From the NCBI GenBank assembly GCA_017449495.1, contig JAFTFO010000007.1, forward strand, positions 1-49,768: 49,768 nt of DNA, read 5' to 3'. The position numbers were made by a program, and so were the translations under genes. Below, piece by piece: positions 8,412 to 17,329 of the stretch. The number at the start of each line of letters is the position of its first letter. Position 1 is the first letter of the stretch. Under the pieces are notes generated by a model. The model had not been told where the DNA came from. It was given only the letters and a program-made list of their open reading frames with translations, and searched no databases. Source of the stretch: Prevotella sp. (GTDB lineage: Bacteria > Bacteroidota > Bacteroidia > Bacteroidales > Bacteroidaceae).

Positions 8412-8468
8412 GCGTTGAGCTTTGAGCTTGGAGCTTTGAGCGTTGAGCTTTGAGATATGAGCTTTGGG
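8412..8468. repeat. Intergenic microrepeat, GAGCTTTGA type
   Basis: The whole gap between two convergent genes consists of imperfect tandem copies of GAGCKTTGA/GAGCTTGGA. No hairpin terminator of the usual kind is visible. Confidence 0.75.
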
Positions 8469-10142
8469 TTAGAACTGCCAGCGGCTGGGTAACTGCCTGT
8501 CGGGCCATAGATGCTTGGCATACTGATAGTGGTAGAGTTCGTAGAGTCGTGTCAGTCGTGTCAGCCGTTCCTTGAAGGCTTCGTAGTCCTTGTGCTCCGG
8601 CTGTGTCCACTGGACTTCAGAGAGTGCAGACATGCGAGGCAGGGCCTGATACTCGACCATCGCCTCGTTGGTCATGTACTCCGCCCAGAGGTTGGCCTGT
8701 GCGCCGAGGATGTGCTCCCGGGCTGTTACGGAGAGACTGTCCGGGGCAGGATCGAGTGAATAGACCTTCTCGATGGGGATGAAACCGCCACAACGGCTGG
8801 GCTCAAACTGTGTATCCTTCACCTGCTGGTAGTCGAAGTAGCAATAGGTGGTGGGGGTCATGACGACATCGTGGCCTGTCTCTGCAGCCTTCGCACCAGG
8901 TTCGGTGCCTCGCCAAGACATGATCATCGCACTCTGGGGGGAGCCGTCGAGGATCTCGTCCCATCCTAAGGCGCGACGGCCTTTGGAGGTTAGGAAATCA
9001 AAGACTTTTTTGGTGAAATGTGCTTGTAGGGGTGAGAGTTTGGAGGTCAGGGGCTCAAAATCCTCCGCGGCCTGTTGAGGGGCTGGAAGTTGCTTTTGCA
9101 GGGCTTGGCACCTGGTGCATTGGAGCCATTTGTCTGTGGGCGTCTCGTCGCCGCCGATGTGGATGACTTCGGAAGGGAAGATATCCATGATCTCCGTCAG
9201 CACATCCTCGACAAACTGATAGACACGCTCGTTGCTGACGCAGAGCACATCCTTATAGACACCCCAGTAGTGCCCCACCTGATAAGGCCCGCCCGTGCAG
9301 CCCAACTCCGGATAACTGGCGAGGGCTGCGAGCATGTGTCCGGGCATGTCGATCTCAGGGATGACGGTGATATGACGGGCAGCGGCGTAGGCCACGACCT
9401 CACGGGCCTCGTCCTGTGTGTAATAGCCGCCATAAGGGATGCCGTCGTCGATGTCGGAGTTAGTGCCGATGATGGTGCCAGAGCGCTTTGATCCTACTGA
9501 TATCAGTTTTGGCCACTTCTTGATCTCGATGCGCCAGCCCTGATCATCCGTCAGATGCCAGTGGAAACGGTTCATGTTGTGGAGCGCCAGGAGGTCGATG
9601 AACTTCTTCACGAAATCCACAGAGAAGAAATGACGCGAGCAGTCGAGGTGCATGCCTCGCCATGTGAAGCGGGGGGCATCGGTGATGACGACAGGGTTCA
9701 TGATGAGCCCTTCTTTCACGGCCTTCCTCAATGTCTGAATGCCATAGAAGACGCCTGCGGTAGAACCCCCTTGAATAGATACACCCTTCTGGCTGACGGT
9801 GAGGATATAGCCCTCCGCCTCTTTCACGTTGGGTGAGATGGCCAGTTCGATATAGCGTACCTTCTTCGTTCGTTTCTGAACAATGGGCAGATCATTCCAA
9901 GTAACCTCTTTCAGATACTGCTTTAAGAACTCGGCCTCTTGTTGAAGGTCTGCTGTTGCCAGTATCTCGACACTCGCTTCGAGGATAAACGGCTCCCCTT
10001 TCTGCATGACAATACTCTGTGGCAAGGGCACCACTTCATAGTCGGCCGGATTACCTGCCAGTGCCCTTGCTGGGCTATATGATAACAGACACATGATCAA
10101 TGATATACCTATCAGATGTCTTCCGCCTATTCTTGTAATCAT
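8469..10142 (-). CDS. Beta-N-acetylhexosaminidase, GH20
   Basis: This 557-residue exported enzyme has an N-terminal hydrophobic signal (residues about 8-30). A GH20b-like domain spans about 35-155 and the catalytic barrel begins at about 158 (PRFTWRGMHLDCSRHFF). The catalytic Asp-Glu pair is D332-E333 in HIGGDETPTDKW, and NRFHWHLTDDQGWRIEI is typical of the family. It removes terminal beta-linked GlcNAc/GalNAc from glycans or chitooligosaccharides in the periplasm or outside the cell. It lies downstream of a LmbE-like gene on the same strand across a 49-bp microrepeat, consistent with amino-sugar use. Length and motifs indicate a complete enzyme. Confidence 0.92.
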   Translation of the reverse strand: MITRIGGRHLIGISLIMCLLSYSPARALAGNPADYEVVPLPQSIVMQKGEPFILEASVEILATADLQQEAEFLKQYLKEVTWNDLPIVQKRTKKVRYIELAISPNVKEAEGYILTVSQKGVSIQGGSTAGVFYGIQTLRKAVKEGLIMNPVVITDAPRFTWRGMHLDCSRHFFSVDFVKKFIDLLALHNMNRFHWHLTDDQGWRIEIKKWPKLISVGSKRSGTIIGTNSDIDDGIPYGGYYTQDEAREVVAYAAARHITVIPEIDMPGHMLAALASYPELGCTGGPYQVGHYWGVYKDVLCVSNERVYQFVEDVLTEIMDIFPSEVIHIGGDETPTDKWLQCTRCQALQKQLPAPQQAAEDFEPLTSKLSPLQAHFTKKVFDFLTSKGRRALGWDEILDGSPQSAMIMSWRGTEPGAKAAETGHDVVMTPTTYCYFDYQQVKDTQFEPSRCGGFIPIEKVYSLDPAPDSLSVTAREHILGAQANLWAEYMTNEAMVEYQALPRMSALSEVQWTQPEHKDYEAFKERLTRLTRLYELYHYQYAKHLWPDRQLPSRWQF

Positions 10143-10194
10143 CTATAAACTATAAACTATAAACTTTAAACTATAAACTATAAACCATAAACTA
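10143..10194. repeat. Intergenic microrepeat, TATAAAC type
   Basis: About seven imperfect copies of a 7-bp unit (TATAAAC, with variants such as TTTAAAC and CATAAAC) fill the gap between the two minus-strand genes. Confidence 0.8.
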
Positions 10195-11328
10195 AAACCT
10201 GTATTCCACGAATGCTTCCATCGCCTCATAGCAGGCCAGCCCGAGTGCGTCGTAGCGCATGGCCGTCTCACGATTCCTGTCCTCGGCACGCTGCCAGAAC
10301 AGCCGTTCGTCGTTACCCAGGAACGGCGCACTCTCCATCTGGCTCTGATGCCGGAGGATGGCGTTCCGCTTCTCACGCAGTTCCTCAGGACTCATCGGCA
10401 CGCACATCTCGATGTCGGCCACATCCCATTCTGCCCAGGCCCCTCGATACATCCATACCCGGCAGTCCTTCAACCACTCGGCACCGGCTTTCTTCTCCTC
10501 GTCGATGGCAGCGAATACGGCATCCGTACACTTACGATGGGTGCCATGAGGGTCAGCGAGATCGGCTGCCACATAGATCTGATGAGGCTGTATCTCCTCC
10601 AACAGTTGCATGATCGGCTCCACATCGCGCTCCGTCATAGGCAGTTTCTCAATCTTGCCGCTCTCGTAGAACGGCAGGTCGAGGAAGTGGATATGATCCT
10701 TGGTGATATGGTTATAGCCACAGGCATTACGGGCCTCGCCACGACGGATCAGACCCTTCACGGTGAGGATGGTCTTATTGTCCCAATCCCCCTCTTTCTT
10801 CTCCTTCAGGTAACTCATGATTTCACGATAGCGGATCTTGATGACCTCGTCGGAGCCGTTGGCAAAGAGTTTGTTGAAGCCGTTGATGAAGTGCATATAG
10901 AGCCGCACTTCCTCATCCGCCACAGCGATATTGCCCGATGTCTCGTAGGCCACATGCACGTCGTGCTTCTGTTGCATCAGCCGTCGGATGGTGCCTCCCA
11001 TCGAGATGACATCGTCGTCGGGGTGGGGGGAGAAGACGATGACCCGCTTGGGGTAGGGCTTGGCCCTCTCCGGACGGGTGGCGTCGTCGACATCAGGCTT
11101 GCCGCCAGGCCATCCGGTGATGGTGTGCTGCAGTTCGTTGAACACCTCGATATTCACCAGTCCGGCCTGGCCGCCGAACTGTTCTACGAGATGTCCCAGA
11201 CCATTATCTACATAGTCTTTGGTCGAGAGTTTCAGCAGAGGCTTCCCAGTTTTGTTGCAGAGTTCGATGACCTGTCGCCTTAACTGGTGGTCAGGCATCT
11301 TGATGTTGGCTGTCAGATTCAGATTCAT
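10192..11328 (-). CDS. PIG-L/LmbE-type deacetylase, stand-alone NagB C-terminal type
   Basis: The 378-residue protein has the LmbE/PIG-L zinc motif SPHPDDDVISMGG (near residue 100) and a later metal-binding DPHGTH. Its N-terminal part (RRQVIELCNKTGKPLLKLST, then TITGWPGGKP) is what, from family knowledge, follows the deaminase domain in the roughly 660-residue Bacteroidales NagB-LmbE fusion. Here the NagB deaminase half is absent. The gene is not simply truncated, because it has its own promoter just upstream (11360-11367 on the minus strand) and a regular start. It probably deacetylates a GlcNAc-type substrate. It sits upstream of the GH20 gene, which supports an amino-sugar role. Confidence 0.82.
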   Translation of the reverse strand: MNLNLTANIKMPDHQLRRQVIELCNKTGKPLLKLSTKDYVDNGLGHLVEQFGGQAGLVNIEVFNELQHTITGWPGGKPDVDDATRPERAKPYPKRVIVFSPHPDDDVISMGGTIRRLMQQKHDVHVAYETSGNIAVADEEVRLYMHFINGFNKLFANGSDEVIKIRYREIMSYLKEKKEGDWDNKTILTVKGLIRRGEARNACGYNHITKDHIHFLDLPFYESGKIEKLPMTERDVEPIMQLLEEIQPHQIYVAADLADPHGTHRKCTDAVFAAIDEEKKAGAEWLKDCRVWMYRGAWAEWDVADIEMCVPMSPEELREKRNAILRHQSQMESAPFLGNDERLFWQRAEDRNRETAMRYDALGLACYEAMEAFVEYRF

Positions 11329-11359
11329 AATGATATAGTAGTAATGGTTATTTGTCCGA

Positions 11360-11367
11360 CAAAGTTA
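11360..11367 (-). promoter_or_regulatory. Promoter (-7 box) of the LmbE-like gene
   Basis: TAACTTTG on the minus strand lies 32 bp upstream of the LmbE-like start, preceded by an A+T-rich stretch. No clear TTTG -33 element is present. Confidence 0.55.
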
Positions 11368-11430
11368 CGAATTATAAATGGAACAGCCTTGATTTTTGGG
11401 AAGATTAACACTCGTATGGGAAAAAATGAT

Positions 11431-11438
11431 TAACTTTG
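11431..11438 (+). promoter_or_regulatory. Promoter (-7 box) of queH
   Basis: TAACTTTG lies 21 bp before the ATG at 11460. The context AAAATGATTAACTTTGCAG is shared almost exactly with the promoter at 48770-48777. The box overlaps a TTG that could be misread as an upstream start of queH. Confidence 0.6.
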
Positions 11439-11459
11439 CAGGCGAAAGCAGTAATAACA

Positions 11460-12068
11460 ATGAAGAAACCAGCGATTATGATCCCTGAGGGGTTACGGGA
11501 AGTGTTGTTGCATGCCTGTTGTGCGCCATGCTCCTCTGCCATCGTAGAGTGGATGGTGCAGCACGATGTGCGCCCTGTGATATTCTATTACAATCCGAAT
11601 ATTTGGCCCCGTGAGGAGTATGAGATCCGTAAGAGTGAGAGTAAACGTCATGCAGAGTCGCTCGGACTGCGGTGGATAGATGGTGACTACGACCACGAGC
11701 AGTGGCGGCAGGATGTCTGCGGTCTCGAGAATGAACCTGAGCGTGGCAAACGCTGTGATGCGTGTTTTACACTTCGCCTGACCGTTGCTGCCAGAAAGGC
11801 TAAAGAGTTAGGAATAAGATACTTCACCACTACGCTGGCATCCTCTCGCTGGAAAAGTCTGGAGCAGATAGAACGTGCAGGCCATCTGGCAGAACAGGCT
11901 GTTAATGGAGTCTCACAAAAAGGACAGTCCCCTCTCTGCGATTCTGTCACTTTCTGGGCGCAGAACTGGCGGAAGGGAGGACTCTATGAACGGCGTAATC
12001 AACTATTGAAAGAATTTAACTTCTACAACCAGCAGTATTGTGGCTGTGAGTTCTCTCAGCGGAAGTGA
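11460..12068 (+). CDS. queH: Epoxyqueuosine reductase QueH
   Basis: The 202-residue protein matches QueH (former DUF208), which reduces epoxyqueuosine to queuosine in tRNA in the last step of the pathway. Cysteines expected to hold the iron-sulfur/metal centres are C20, C21 and C24 (HACCAPCSS), the CDAC motif in the middle and the C-terminal CGC. FYNQQYCGCEFS near the end is characteristic. The ATG at 11460 is chosen because the earlier in-frame TTG lies inside the promoter box. An unusual stretch, VSQKGQSPLCD, sits between EQAVNG and SVTFW where relatives have a shorter loop; it is encoded by a GGACAGTCCCC-containing insertion. Confidence 0.9.
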   Translation: MKKPAIMIPEGLREVLLHACCAPCSSAIVEWMVQHDVRPVIFYYNPNIWPREEYEIRKSESKRHAESLGLRWIDGDYDHEQWRQDVCGLENEPERGKRCDACFTLRLTVAARKAKELGIRYFTTTLASSRWKSLEQIERAGHLAEQAVNGVSQKGQSPLCDSVTFWAQNWRKGGLYERRNQLLKEFNFYNQQYCGCEFSQRK

Positions 12069-12126
12069 AAAGGTGAAAAGGTAAAAGGTAAAAAGGTGAA
12101 AAAGTGAAAAGGTAGAAAGAGGAAAA
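12069..12126. repeat. Intergenic microrepeat, AAAAGGT type
   Basis: Imperfect copies of AAAAGGTG/AAAGGTA follow the queH stop directly and run up to the shared promoter block. A related purine-rich repeat lies at 16089-16133 and 40516-40549. Confidence 0.75.
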
Positions 12127-12180
12127 ATGAAAGAAAAATGAGTTTTTTCTTTGTATTTTGCTCACTTATTCGTAACTTTG
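12127..12180 (+). promoter_or_regulatory. Extended promoter block, copy 1
   Basis: The block runs from an ATGAAAGAAAA start through a T-rich stretch to TTTTGCTCACTTATTCG and the -7 box TAACTTTG at 12173-12180. It is nearly identical over more than 50 bp to 23280-23332 upstream of the Kor operon. It drives the cupin regulator and acyl-CoA ligase genes. Confidence 0.75.
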
Positions 12181-12221
12181 CGCCCCAAAATTAATAATGT
12201 ATTAAATTGATATAAAGACTT

Positions 12222-12806
12222 ATGTCCAACACTAACACTTACGTTGGTTCCAAGATTAAGGGACTCAGAGAGACAAAAAACCTCAGCGTCGAGGAAGTCG
12301 CTGAGAGTACAGGTCTGTCGGTGGAGCAGATCAACAGTATCGAGAATGACCAGAACCTGCCCTCGTTAGGGCCGCTGATCAAGATAGCCCGTGCACTGGG
12401 TGTCCGGCTGGGCACGTTTATGGATGATAACGACTCGCTGGGGCCCGTCGTGACCCGTGCTGCCGACCGTGAGCGCGATAGCAGCATCAGTTTCTCCAAC
12501 GGTGCCACTGATGCCCGTAAGCACATGGAGTATCATCCGCTTGCCCAGCAGAAGGCCGGCCGACATATGGAACCGTTCATTATTGATATCAATCCCACGG
12601 ACAATCTCGACTATAAACTCTCTGCCCATGAGGGTGAGGAGTTCATCTATGTGATGGAGGGAGAGATAGAGTTGGAGTATGGTAAGGACAAATATCTGCT
12701 CAAGCAGGGTGACTCTATCTATTACGACTCTATCGTGAAGCACCATCTGCACGGAGCACTGGGAAAGTCGGCTAAGATCCTCGCACTGATCTATATTCCG
12801 TTCTGA
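12222..12806 (+). CDS. XRE-family regulator with cupin domain
   Basis: The 194-residue protein has an N-terminal XRE helix-turn-helix (about residues 9-65; [21 protein letters not shown]) and a C-terminal cupin (about 115-192; [21 protein letters not shown], then [14 protein letters not shown] with metal-type histidines). Such proteins sense a small ligand in the cupin pocket and control nearby metabolic genes. It is 28 bp upstream of an acyl-CoA ligase gene, a frequent pairing in Bacteroidales, so it probably regulates that gene or its own operon. The ligand may be the acid or acyl-CoA handled by the ligase; that is inferred. Confidence 0.9.
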   Translation: MSNTNTYVGSKIKGLRETKNLSVEEVAESTGLSVEQINSIENDQNLPSLGPLIKIARALGVRLGTFMDDNDSLGPVVTRAADRERDSSISFSNGATDARKHMEYHPLAQQKAGRHMEPFIIDINPTDNLDYKLSAHEGEEFIYVMEGEIELEYGKDKYLLKQGDSIYYDSIVKHHLHGALGKSAKILALIYIPF

Positions 12807-12834
12807 GTCACAGATTAACACAGATTTTCAAGAG

Positions 12835-14565
12835 ATGGAGAAGAATGTGAGATTGGATATGGCAGGCAGGCCTCTGCCAGACAGGACATACCCCGCCGAG
12901 ACAGGAAGTGCTGGCTACCAGCTTTATGAGCGCACCCTCGGCCAGTGGCTCGAGCATTGGGCTGAGACCACGCCAGATAAAGAGTATATCGTGTATTCAG
13001 ACCGTGACCTGCGTTTCACGTGGTCGAAGTTCAATGAGCGTGTGGATAATCTCGCCAAGGGCCTGATTGCCATCGGCGTGAAGAAAGGGTCGAATGTCGG
13101 CATCTGGGCTACCAACGTGCCCGACTGGCTCACCTTCCTCTATGCCACGGCGAAGATTGGTGCTGTGCTGGTGACGGTGAACACCAACTATAAGCAGAAC
13201 GAGTTGGAGTATCTCTGCAAAGACTCCGACATGCACACCCTCTGTATCACCGACGGCACATGGGACTGTAACTACGTGGACATGACCTACACCATGCTGC
13301 CCGAGTTGAAGAACTGTGAGCGTGGTCATCTGAACAGTGAGCGCTTCCCTTGTATGAAGAACGTAGTGTTCATCGGCATGGAGAAGTATCGGGGTATGTT
13401 CAACACCGCAGAACTGCTGCTATTGGGACAGAACATCGAGGACGAGGAACTGCTGGAGATGAAGAAGAACGTCACGTGCCACGATGTCTGTAACATGCAG
13501 TACACCTCAGGTACAACGGGATTCCCCAAGGGCGTGATGCTGACCCACTATAACATTGCCAACGACGGCTACTTCACGGGTGAGAACATGGGCTTCACGC
13601 AGGATGATAAGCTCTGCGTCTGTGTGCCGCTGTTCCATTGCTTCGGTGTAGTGCTGGCCACGATGAACTGTCTGACGCACGGCTGTACTGAGGTGATGGT
13701 CGAGAAGTTCGACCCGTTAGTGGTTTTGGCCTCTATTCATAAGGAGCGTTGTACGGCTGTTTATGGCGTGCCCACGATGTTCATTGCCGAACTGGACCAT
13801 CCGATGTTTAACATGTTTGACGTGAGTTGTCTGCGTACTGGTATCATGGCAGGTTCCCTCTGTCCTGTGGAGCTGATGAAGCGTGTAAGCGAAAAAATGT
13901 TCATGACCATCACGAGTGTCTACGGACTGACCGAGTCATCACCCGGTATGACGCAGACCTGTCTGAACGACTCGTTCGAGCAGCGTTGCACGACGGTAGG
14001 CCGCGACTATCCCTTCGTCGAGGTGAAGGTGCTCGACCCTGAGACCAACGAGGAGTGTCCTGTTGGTGTGCAGGGGGAGATGTGCTGCCGAGGCTTCAAC
14101 GTGATGAAGGGTTACTATAAGAATCCGCAGGCCACGGCTGAGGTGATCGACAAGAACGGATTCCTCCATTCCGGCGACCTCGGCGTGAAAGACGAGAACG
14201 GCTTCTACCGCATCACCGGTCGCATCAAGGATATGATTATCCGCGGTGGTGAGAACATCTATCCCCGTGAGATCGAGGAGTTCCTCTACCACATGGAGGG
14301 CATCAAGGATGTGCAGGTGGCCGCCGTGCCATCGAAGAAGTATGGTGAGGCCGTGGGTGCCTTCATCATCCTGCAGCCTGGCGTGAAGATGGAGCCGGAG
14401 GATGTGCAGGAGTTCTGTCGCGGTAAGATTGCCCGCTACAAGATCCCGAAGTATGTGTTCTTCATCGATGAGTTCCCATTGACTGGCTCTGGTAAGATTC
14501 AGAAGTTTAAGTTGAAGGAGATGAGCCTCGACCTCTGCAAGAAGTTCGGATATGAGGTGATATAA
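12835..14565 (+). CDS. AMP-forming acyl-CoA synthetase
   Basis: This 576-residue ANL-superfamily enzyme activates a carboxylic acid with ATP and transfers it to CoA. Core motifs are complete: [16 protein letters not shown] (P-loop), [28 protein letters not shown] (hinge Asp/Arg) and the catalytic Lys in [13 protein letters not shown]. The overall pattern is closest to medium/long-chain fatty acyl-CoA ligases of the FadD/AcsM group. The exact substrate cannot be told from the sequence. It follows the XRE-cupin regulator at 28 bp in what looks like a two-gene operon. Confidence 0.9.
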   Translation: MEKNVRLDMAGRPLPDRTYPAETGSAGYQLYERTLGQWLEHWAETTPDKEYIVYSDRDLRFTWSKFNERVDNLAKGLIAIGVKKGSNVGIWATNVPDWLTFLYATAKIGAVLVTVNTNYKQNELEYLCKDSDMHTLCITDGTWDCNYVDMTYTMLPELKNCERGHLNSERFPCMKNVVFIGMEKYRGMFNTAELLLLGQNIEDEELLEMKKNVTCHDVCNMQYTSGTTGFPKGVMLTHYNIANDGYFTGENMGFTQDDKLCVCVPLFHCFGVVLATMNCLTHGCTEVMVEKFDPLVVLASIHKERCTAVYGVPTMFIAELDHPMFNMFDVSCLRTGIMAGSLCPVELMKRVSEKMFMTITSVYGLTESSPGMTQTCLNDSFEQRCTTVGRDYPFVEVKVLDPETNEECPVGVQGEMCCRGFNVMKGYYKNPQATAEVIDKNGFLHSGDLGVKDENGFYRITGRIKDMIIRGGENIYPREIEEFLYHMEGIKDVQVAAVPSKKYGEAVGAFIILQPGVKMEPEDVQEFCRGKIARYKIPKYVFFIDEFPLTGSGKIQKFKLKEMSLDLCKKFGYEVI

Positions 14566-14726
14566 GTTATAGTTTACAGTTGACGGTTTACAGTTCTTGC
14601 GTCCTTTCAGTAGCAAGCGAGCAAAGCTCGAGCGTACAGATGATAAGCTGGCAAGCCGTTCTGAGGATACCGCCTATAGAAGTAATCAACTGTAAACAGT
14701 AAACCGTAAACAGTAAACAAGATAAT
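14566..14726. repeat. Inverted microrepeats flanking a ~90-bp segment
   Basis: The left part holds GTTTACAGTT-type repeats and the right part holds AACTGTAAAC/AGTAAACCGT repeats in the opposite orientation. Between them lies about 90 bp with a small hairpin (CGAGC aaa GCTCG) that looks unlike the surroundings. No promoter box is obvious before ffh. Confidence 0.7.
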
Positions 14727-16088
14727 ATGTTTGAGAATTTAAGTGACAGATTAGAGAGATCGTTTAAGATACTGAAAGGTGAGGGAAAGATCACCGAGAT
14801 CAACGTTGCCGAGACCCTGAAGGACGTGCGCCGTGCATTGCTCGATGCCGACGTGAACTATAAGGTGGCCAAGACCTTTACTGATACGGTGAAGCAGAAG
14901 GCGATGGGTATGAACGTGCTCACTGCCGTGAAGCCCAGTCAGTTGATGGTGAAGATTGTTCACGACGAACTGGCAGCGTTGATGGGCGGTACCGCCTCAG
15001 AACTGAAGGTTGAGGGCCGTGCCGGTGCGCCTGCCATCATCCTGATGTCGGGCCTGCAGGGTTCAGGTAAGACCACGTTCAGCGGTAAGCTCGCCAATCT
15101 GTTGAAGACGCGCCACCACAAGAAGCCCCTGTTGGTGGCCTGCGATGTCTATCGTCCCGCTGCCATCGAGCAGTTGAAGGTGGTTGGCGAGAGTGTCGGT
15201 GTGCCTGTCTATACCGAGCCTGACAACAAGAATGTGGTGGAGATTGCCAACCATGCCATTCAGGAGGCGAAAGCCAAGGCCAACGATGTGGTGATCATCG
15301 ATACCGCTGGTCGTCTGGCTGTCGACGAGGAGATGATGCAGGAGATTGAGACGCTGAAGAAAGCCGTCAATCCTAATGAGACGCTCTTCGTGGTCGACTC
15401 GATGACAGGTCAGGATGCCGTCAATACCGCCAAGGAGTTTAACGACCGCCTCGACTTCGACGGCGTGGTGCTGACGAAGCTCGACGGTGACACCCGAGGT
15501 GGTGCAGCCCTCTCCATCCGCACCGTCGTCACGAAGCCCATCAAGTTCGTCGGTACAGGTGAGAAGATGGAAGCCATCGACGTGTTCCATCCCGAGCGTA
15601 TGGCCGACCGCATCCTCGGCATGGGTGATATCGTCTCTCTCGTGGAACGTGCCCAGATGCAGTACGACGAGGAGGAAGCCAAACGCTTAGAGAAGAAGAT
15701 CCGTAAGAACAAGTTCGACTTCGACGACTTCATGGGTCAGATCCAGCAAATCAAGAAGATGGGTAACATCAAGGACCTGGCTGCCATGATCCCCGGTGTG
15801 GGCAAGCAGATCAAGGACCTCGATATCGACGACGATGCCTTCAAGGGTATAGAGGCCATCATCAACTCGATGACGCCGAAGGAGCGTGCCAATCCCGACA
15901 TCATCAACCAGAGCCGTCGCCGACGTATTGCAGCCGGCTCTGGCACGAAGCTCGACGACGTGAACCGTCTGATGAAGCAGTTCGACCAGACGCGTAAGAT
16001 GATGAAGATGGTCACAGGCATGGGCTCCTCGAAGATGGCCCAGATGGCCAATGCCATGAAGGCCATGAAGGGTGGAAAGCCTTTTTAA
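14727..16088 (+). CDS. ffh: Signal recognition particle protein Ffh
   Basis: The 453-residue SRP54 GTPase has an N-terminal helical bundle (about 1-90), a G domain with GLQGSGKTTFSGKLA (G1), DTAGR (G3) and TKLDGDTRGG (G4), and a methionine-rich M domain from about 300 to the end (MGQIQQIKKMG, SRRRRIAAGSG, MMKMVTGMGSSKMAQM). It binds 4.5S RNA and signal peptides and delivers ribosomes to FtsY. Length is normal. It is followed by folD after a short microrepeat, and the two may be co-transcribed. Confidence 0.96.
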   Translation: MFENLSDRLERSFKILKGEGKITEINVAETLKDVRRALLDADVNYKVAKTFTDTVKQKAMGMNVLTAVKPSQLMVKIVHDELAALMGGTASELKVEGRAGAPAIILMSGLQGSGKTTFSGKLANLLKTRHHKKPLLVACDVYRPAAIEQLKVVGESVGVPVYTEPDNKNVVEIANHAIQEAKAKANDVVIIDTAGRLAVDEEMMQEIETLKKAVNPNETLFVVDSMTGQDAVNTAKEFNDRLDFDGVVLTKLDGDTRGGAALSIRTVVTKPIKFVGTGEKMEAIDVFHPERMADRILGMGDIVSLVERAQMQYDEEEAKRLEKKIRKNKFDFDDFMGQIQQIKKMGNIKDLAAMIPGVGKQIKDLDIDDDAFKGIEAIINSMTPKERANPDIINQSRRRRIAAGSGTKLDDVNRLMKQFDQTRKMMKMVTGMGSSKMAQMANAMKAMKGGKPF

Positions 16089-16133
16089 AGGTAAGAAGAT
16101 AAAAGGGTAAAAAAGTAAAAAGATCAAAGTTCA
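16089..16133. repeat. Intergenic microrepeat, GTAAAAAG type
   Basis: Imperfect GGTAAGAAG/GGTAAAAAAG/GTAAAAAG copies fill the ffh-folD gap. Confidence 0.65.
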
Positions 16134-17015
16134 ATGTATAATTTGATAGACGGAAAAGCAACAGCAGCAGCCATCAAGGCTGAGATAGCAGAAGAGGTAA
16201 AAGAGATTGTAGCCCGTGGCGGCAAGCAGCCCCATCTGGCAGCCGTGTTGGTGGGTCACGACGGAGGCTCGGAGACGTATGTAAAAAATAAGGTACTCGC
16301 GTGCGAGGCTTGTGGCTTCAAAAGCACGCTTATCCGCTTCGAGGCAGACATCACTGAGACTGAGCTGTTGGCCTGTGTGGATCAGCTCAACAACGACGCC
16401 GATGTCGACGGCTTCATCGTGCAGCTGCCCCTGCCGAAGCATATCGACGAGCAGAAGATCATCGAGGCCATCGACTACCGCAAGGACGTCGACGGTTTCC
16501 ATCCCGTCAATGTCGGTCGTATGGCGATAGGCCTGCCCTGCTTCATCTCCGCCACGCCCCTGGGAATCATCACCCTGCTGAAGCGCTATGGCATCGAGAC
16601 CAGCGGTAAGAAGTGTGTCATCCTCGGTCGTTCCAACATCGTCGGCAAGCCCATGGCCCAGCTGATGATGCAGAAGCAGTATGGCGATGCCACGGTGACG
16701 GTCTGCCATTCGCGCTCGAAGACCCTGAAGGAGGAGTGCCGACAGGCCGACATCATCATCGCCGCCATCGGACAGCCCGACTTTGTGACGGCCGACATGG
16801 TGAAGGAAGGCGCCGTAATCGTCGACGTCGGTACCACCCGGGTACCCGACGCCACCCGTAAGAGCGGTTACCGTCTGAATGGCGACGTGAAGTTCGATGA
16901 GGTCAGCCCCAAGTGCTCCTATATCACCCCCGTTCCCGGTGGAGTAGGGCCGATGACCATATGCTCACTGATGAAGAATACCCTCGCCGCTGGCAAGAAG
17001 GAATATTATAAGTAG
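16134..17015 (+). CDS. folD: Bifunctional methylenetetrahydrofolate dehydrogenase/cyclohydrolase FolD
   Basis: The 293-residue enzyme interconverts methylene-, methenyl- and formyl-tetrahydrofolate in the cytosol. It shows the YVKNK motif with the catalytic Lys (about residue 46), QLPLPKH, the substrate/cofactor region [10 protein letters not shown], the Rossmann part [14 protein letters not shown] and the C-terminal [10 protein letters not shown] signature. All signatures are complete. It is downstream of ffh and upstream of a repeat-filled gap and a TPR microprotein. Confidence 0.96.
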   Translation: MYNLIDGKATAAAIKAEIAEEVKEIVARGGKQPHLAAVLVGHDGGSETYVKNKVLACEACGFKSTLIRFEADITETELLACVDQLNNDADVDGFIVQLPLPKHIDEQKIIEAIDYRKDVDGFHPVNVGRMAIGLPCFISATPLGIITLLKRYGIETSGKKCVILGRSNIVGKPMAQLMMQKQYGDATVTVCHSRSKTLKEECRQADIIIAAIGQPDFVTADMVKEGAVIVDVGTTRVPDATRKSGYRLNGDVKFDEVSPKCSYITPVPGGVGPMTICSLMKNTLAAGKKEYYK

Positions 17016-17076
17016 TCAGGAGTTAAGTAGTCAGGAGTTAAGTAGTCAGGAGACAGGAGTCAGGAGTTAAGTAGGT
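17016..17076. repeat. Intergenic microrepeat, AGTAGTCAGGAGTTA type
   Basis: Three near-perfect 15-bp units and a degenerate fourth follow the folD stop directly. The last copy ends a few bases before the ATG of the TPR microprotein. Confidence 0.85.
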
Positions 17077-17256
17077 ATGACAGCCGAAGAGTATTACCAG
17101 CTTGGCAACAAAGCCCGGAAGCGTGGGGCGTGGCACGAAGCCATTAACTACTACATCCAGGCTATCGACCTCGACCCCGACAGTCCCGCTGTCGAGGCCA
17201 AGCGGATGCTCGACGATATCCTCGACTACTATTGTAAAGATATGTATAACCCTTGA
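17077..17256 (+). CDS. TPR microprotein
   Basis: This 59-residue protein is essentially one tetratricopeptide unit. MTAEEYYQLGNKARKRGAW begins it, and WHEAINYYIQAIDLDPDSP matches the TPR consensus for helix A/B and the conserved W, G, Y, A and P positions. It ends DYYCKDMYNP. A putative 25-residue frame overlaps its stop (ATG at 17256) and ends in the ATG of the next gene, which hints at translational coupling, but that frame resembles nothing known. The role of the microprotein is unknown; lone TPR units usually mediate binding. Confidence 0.65.
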   Translation: MTAEEYYQLGNKARKRGAWHEAINYYIQAIDLDPDSPAVEAKRMLDDILDYYCKDMYNP

Positions 17257-17329
17257 TGAAGAATATCCAGATTATCGTGCCCAGCCACAAGGCCGAATTA
17301 AGATTGTTGAAGACTGATGTTAATTGGCA

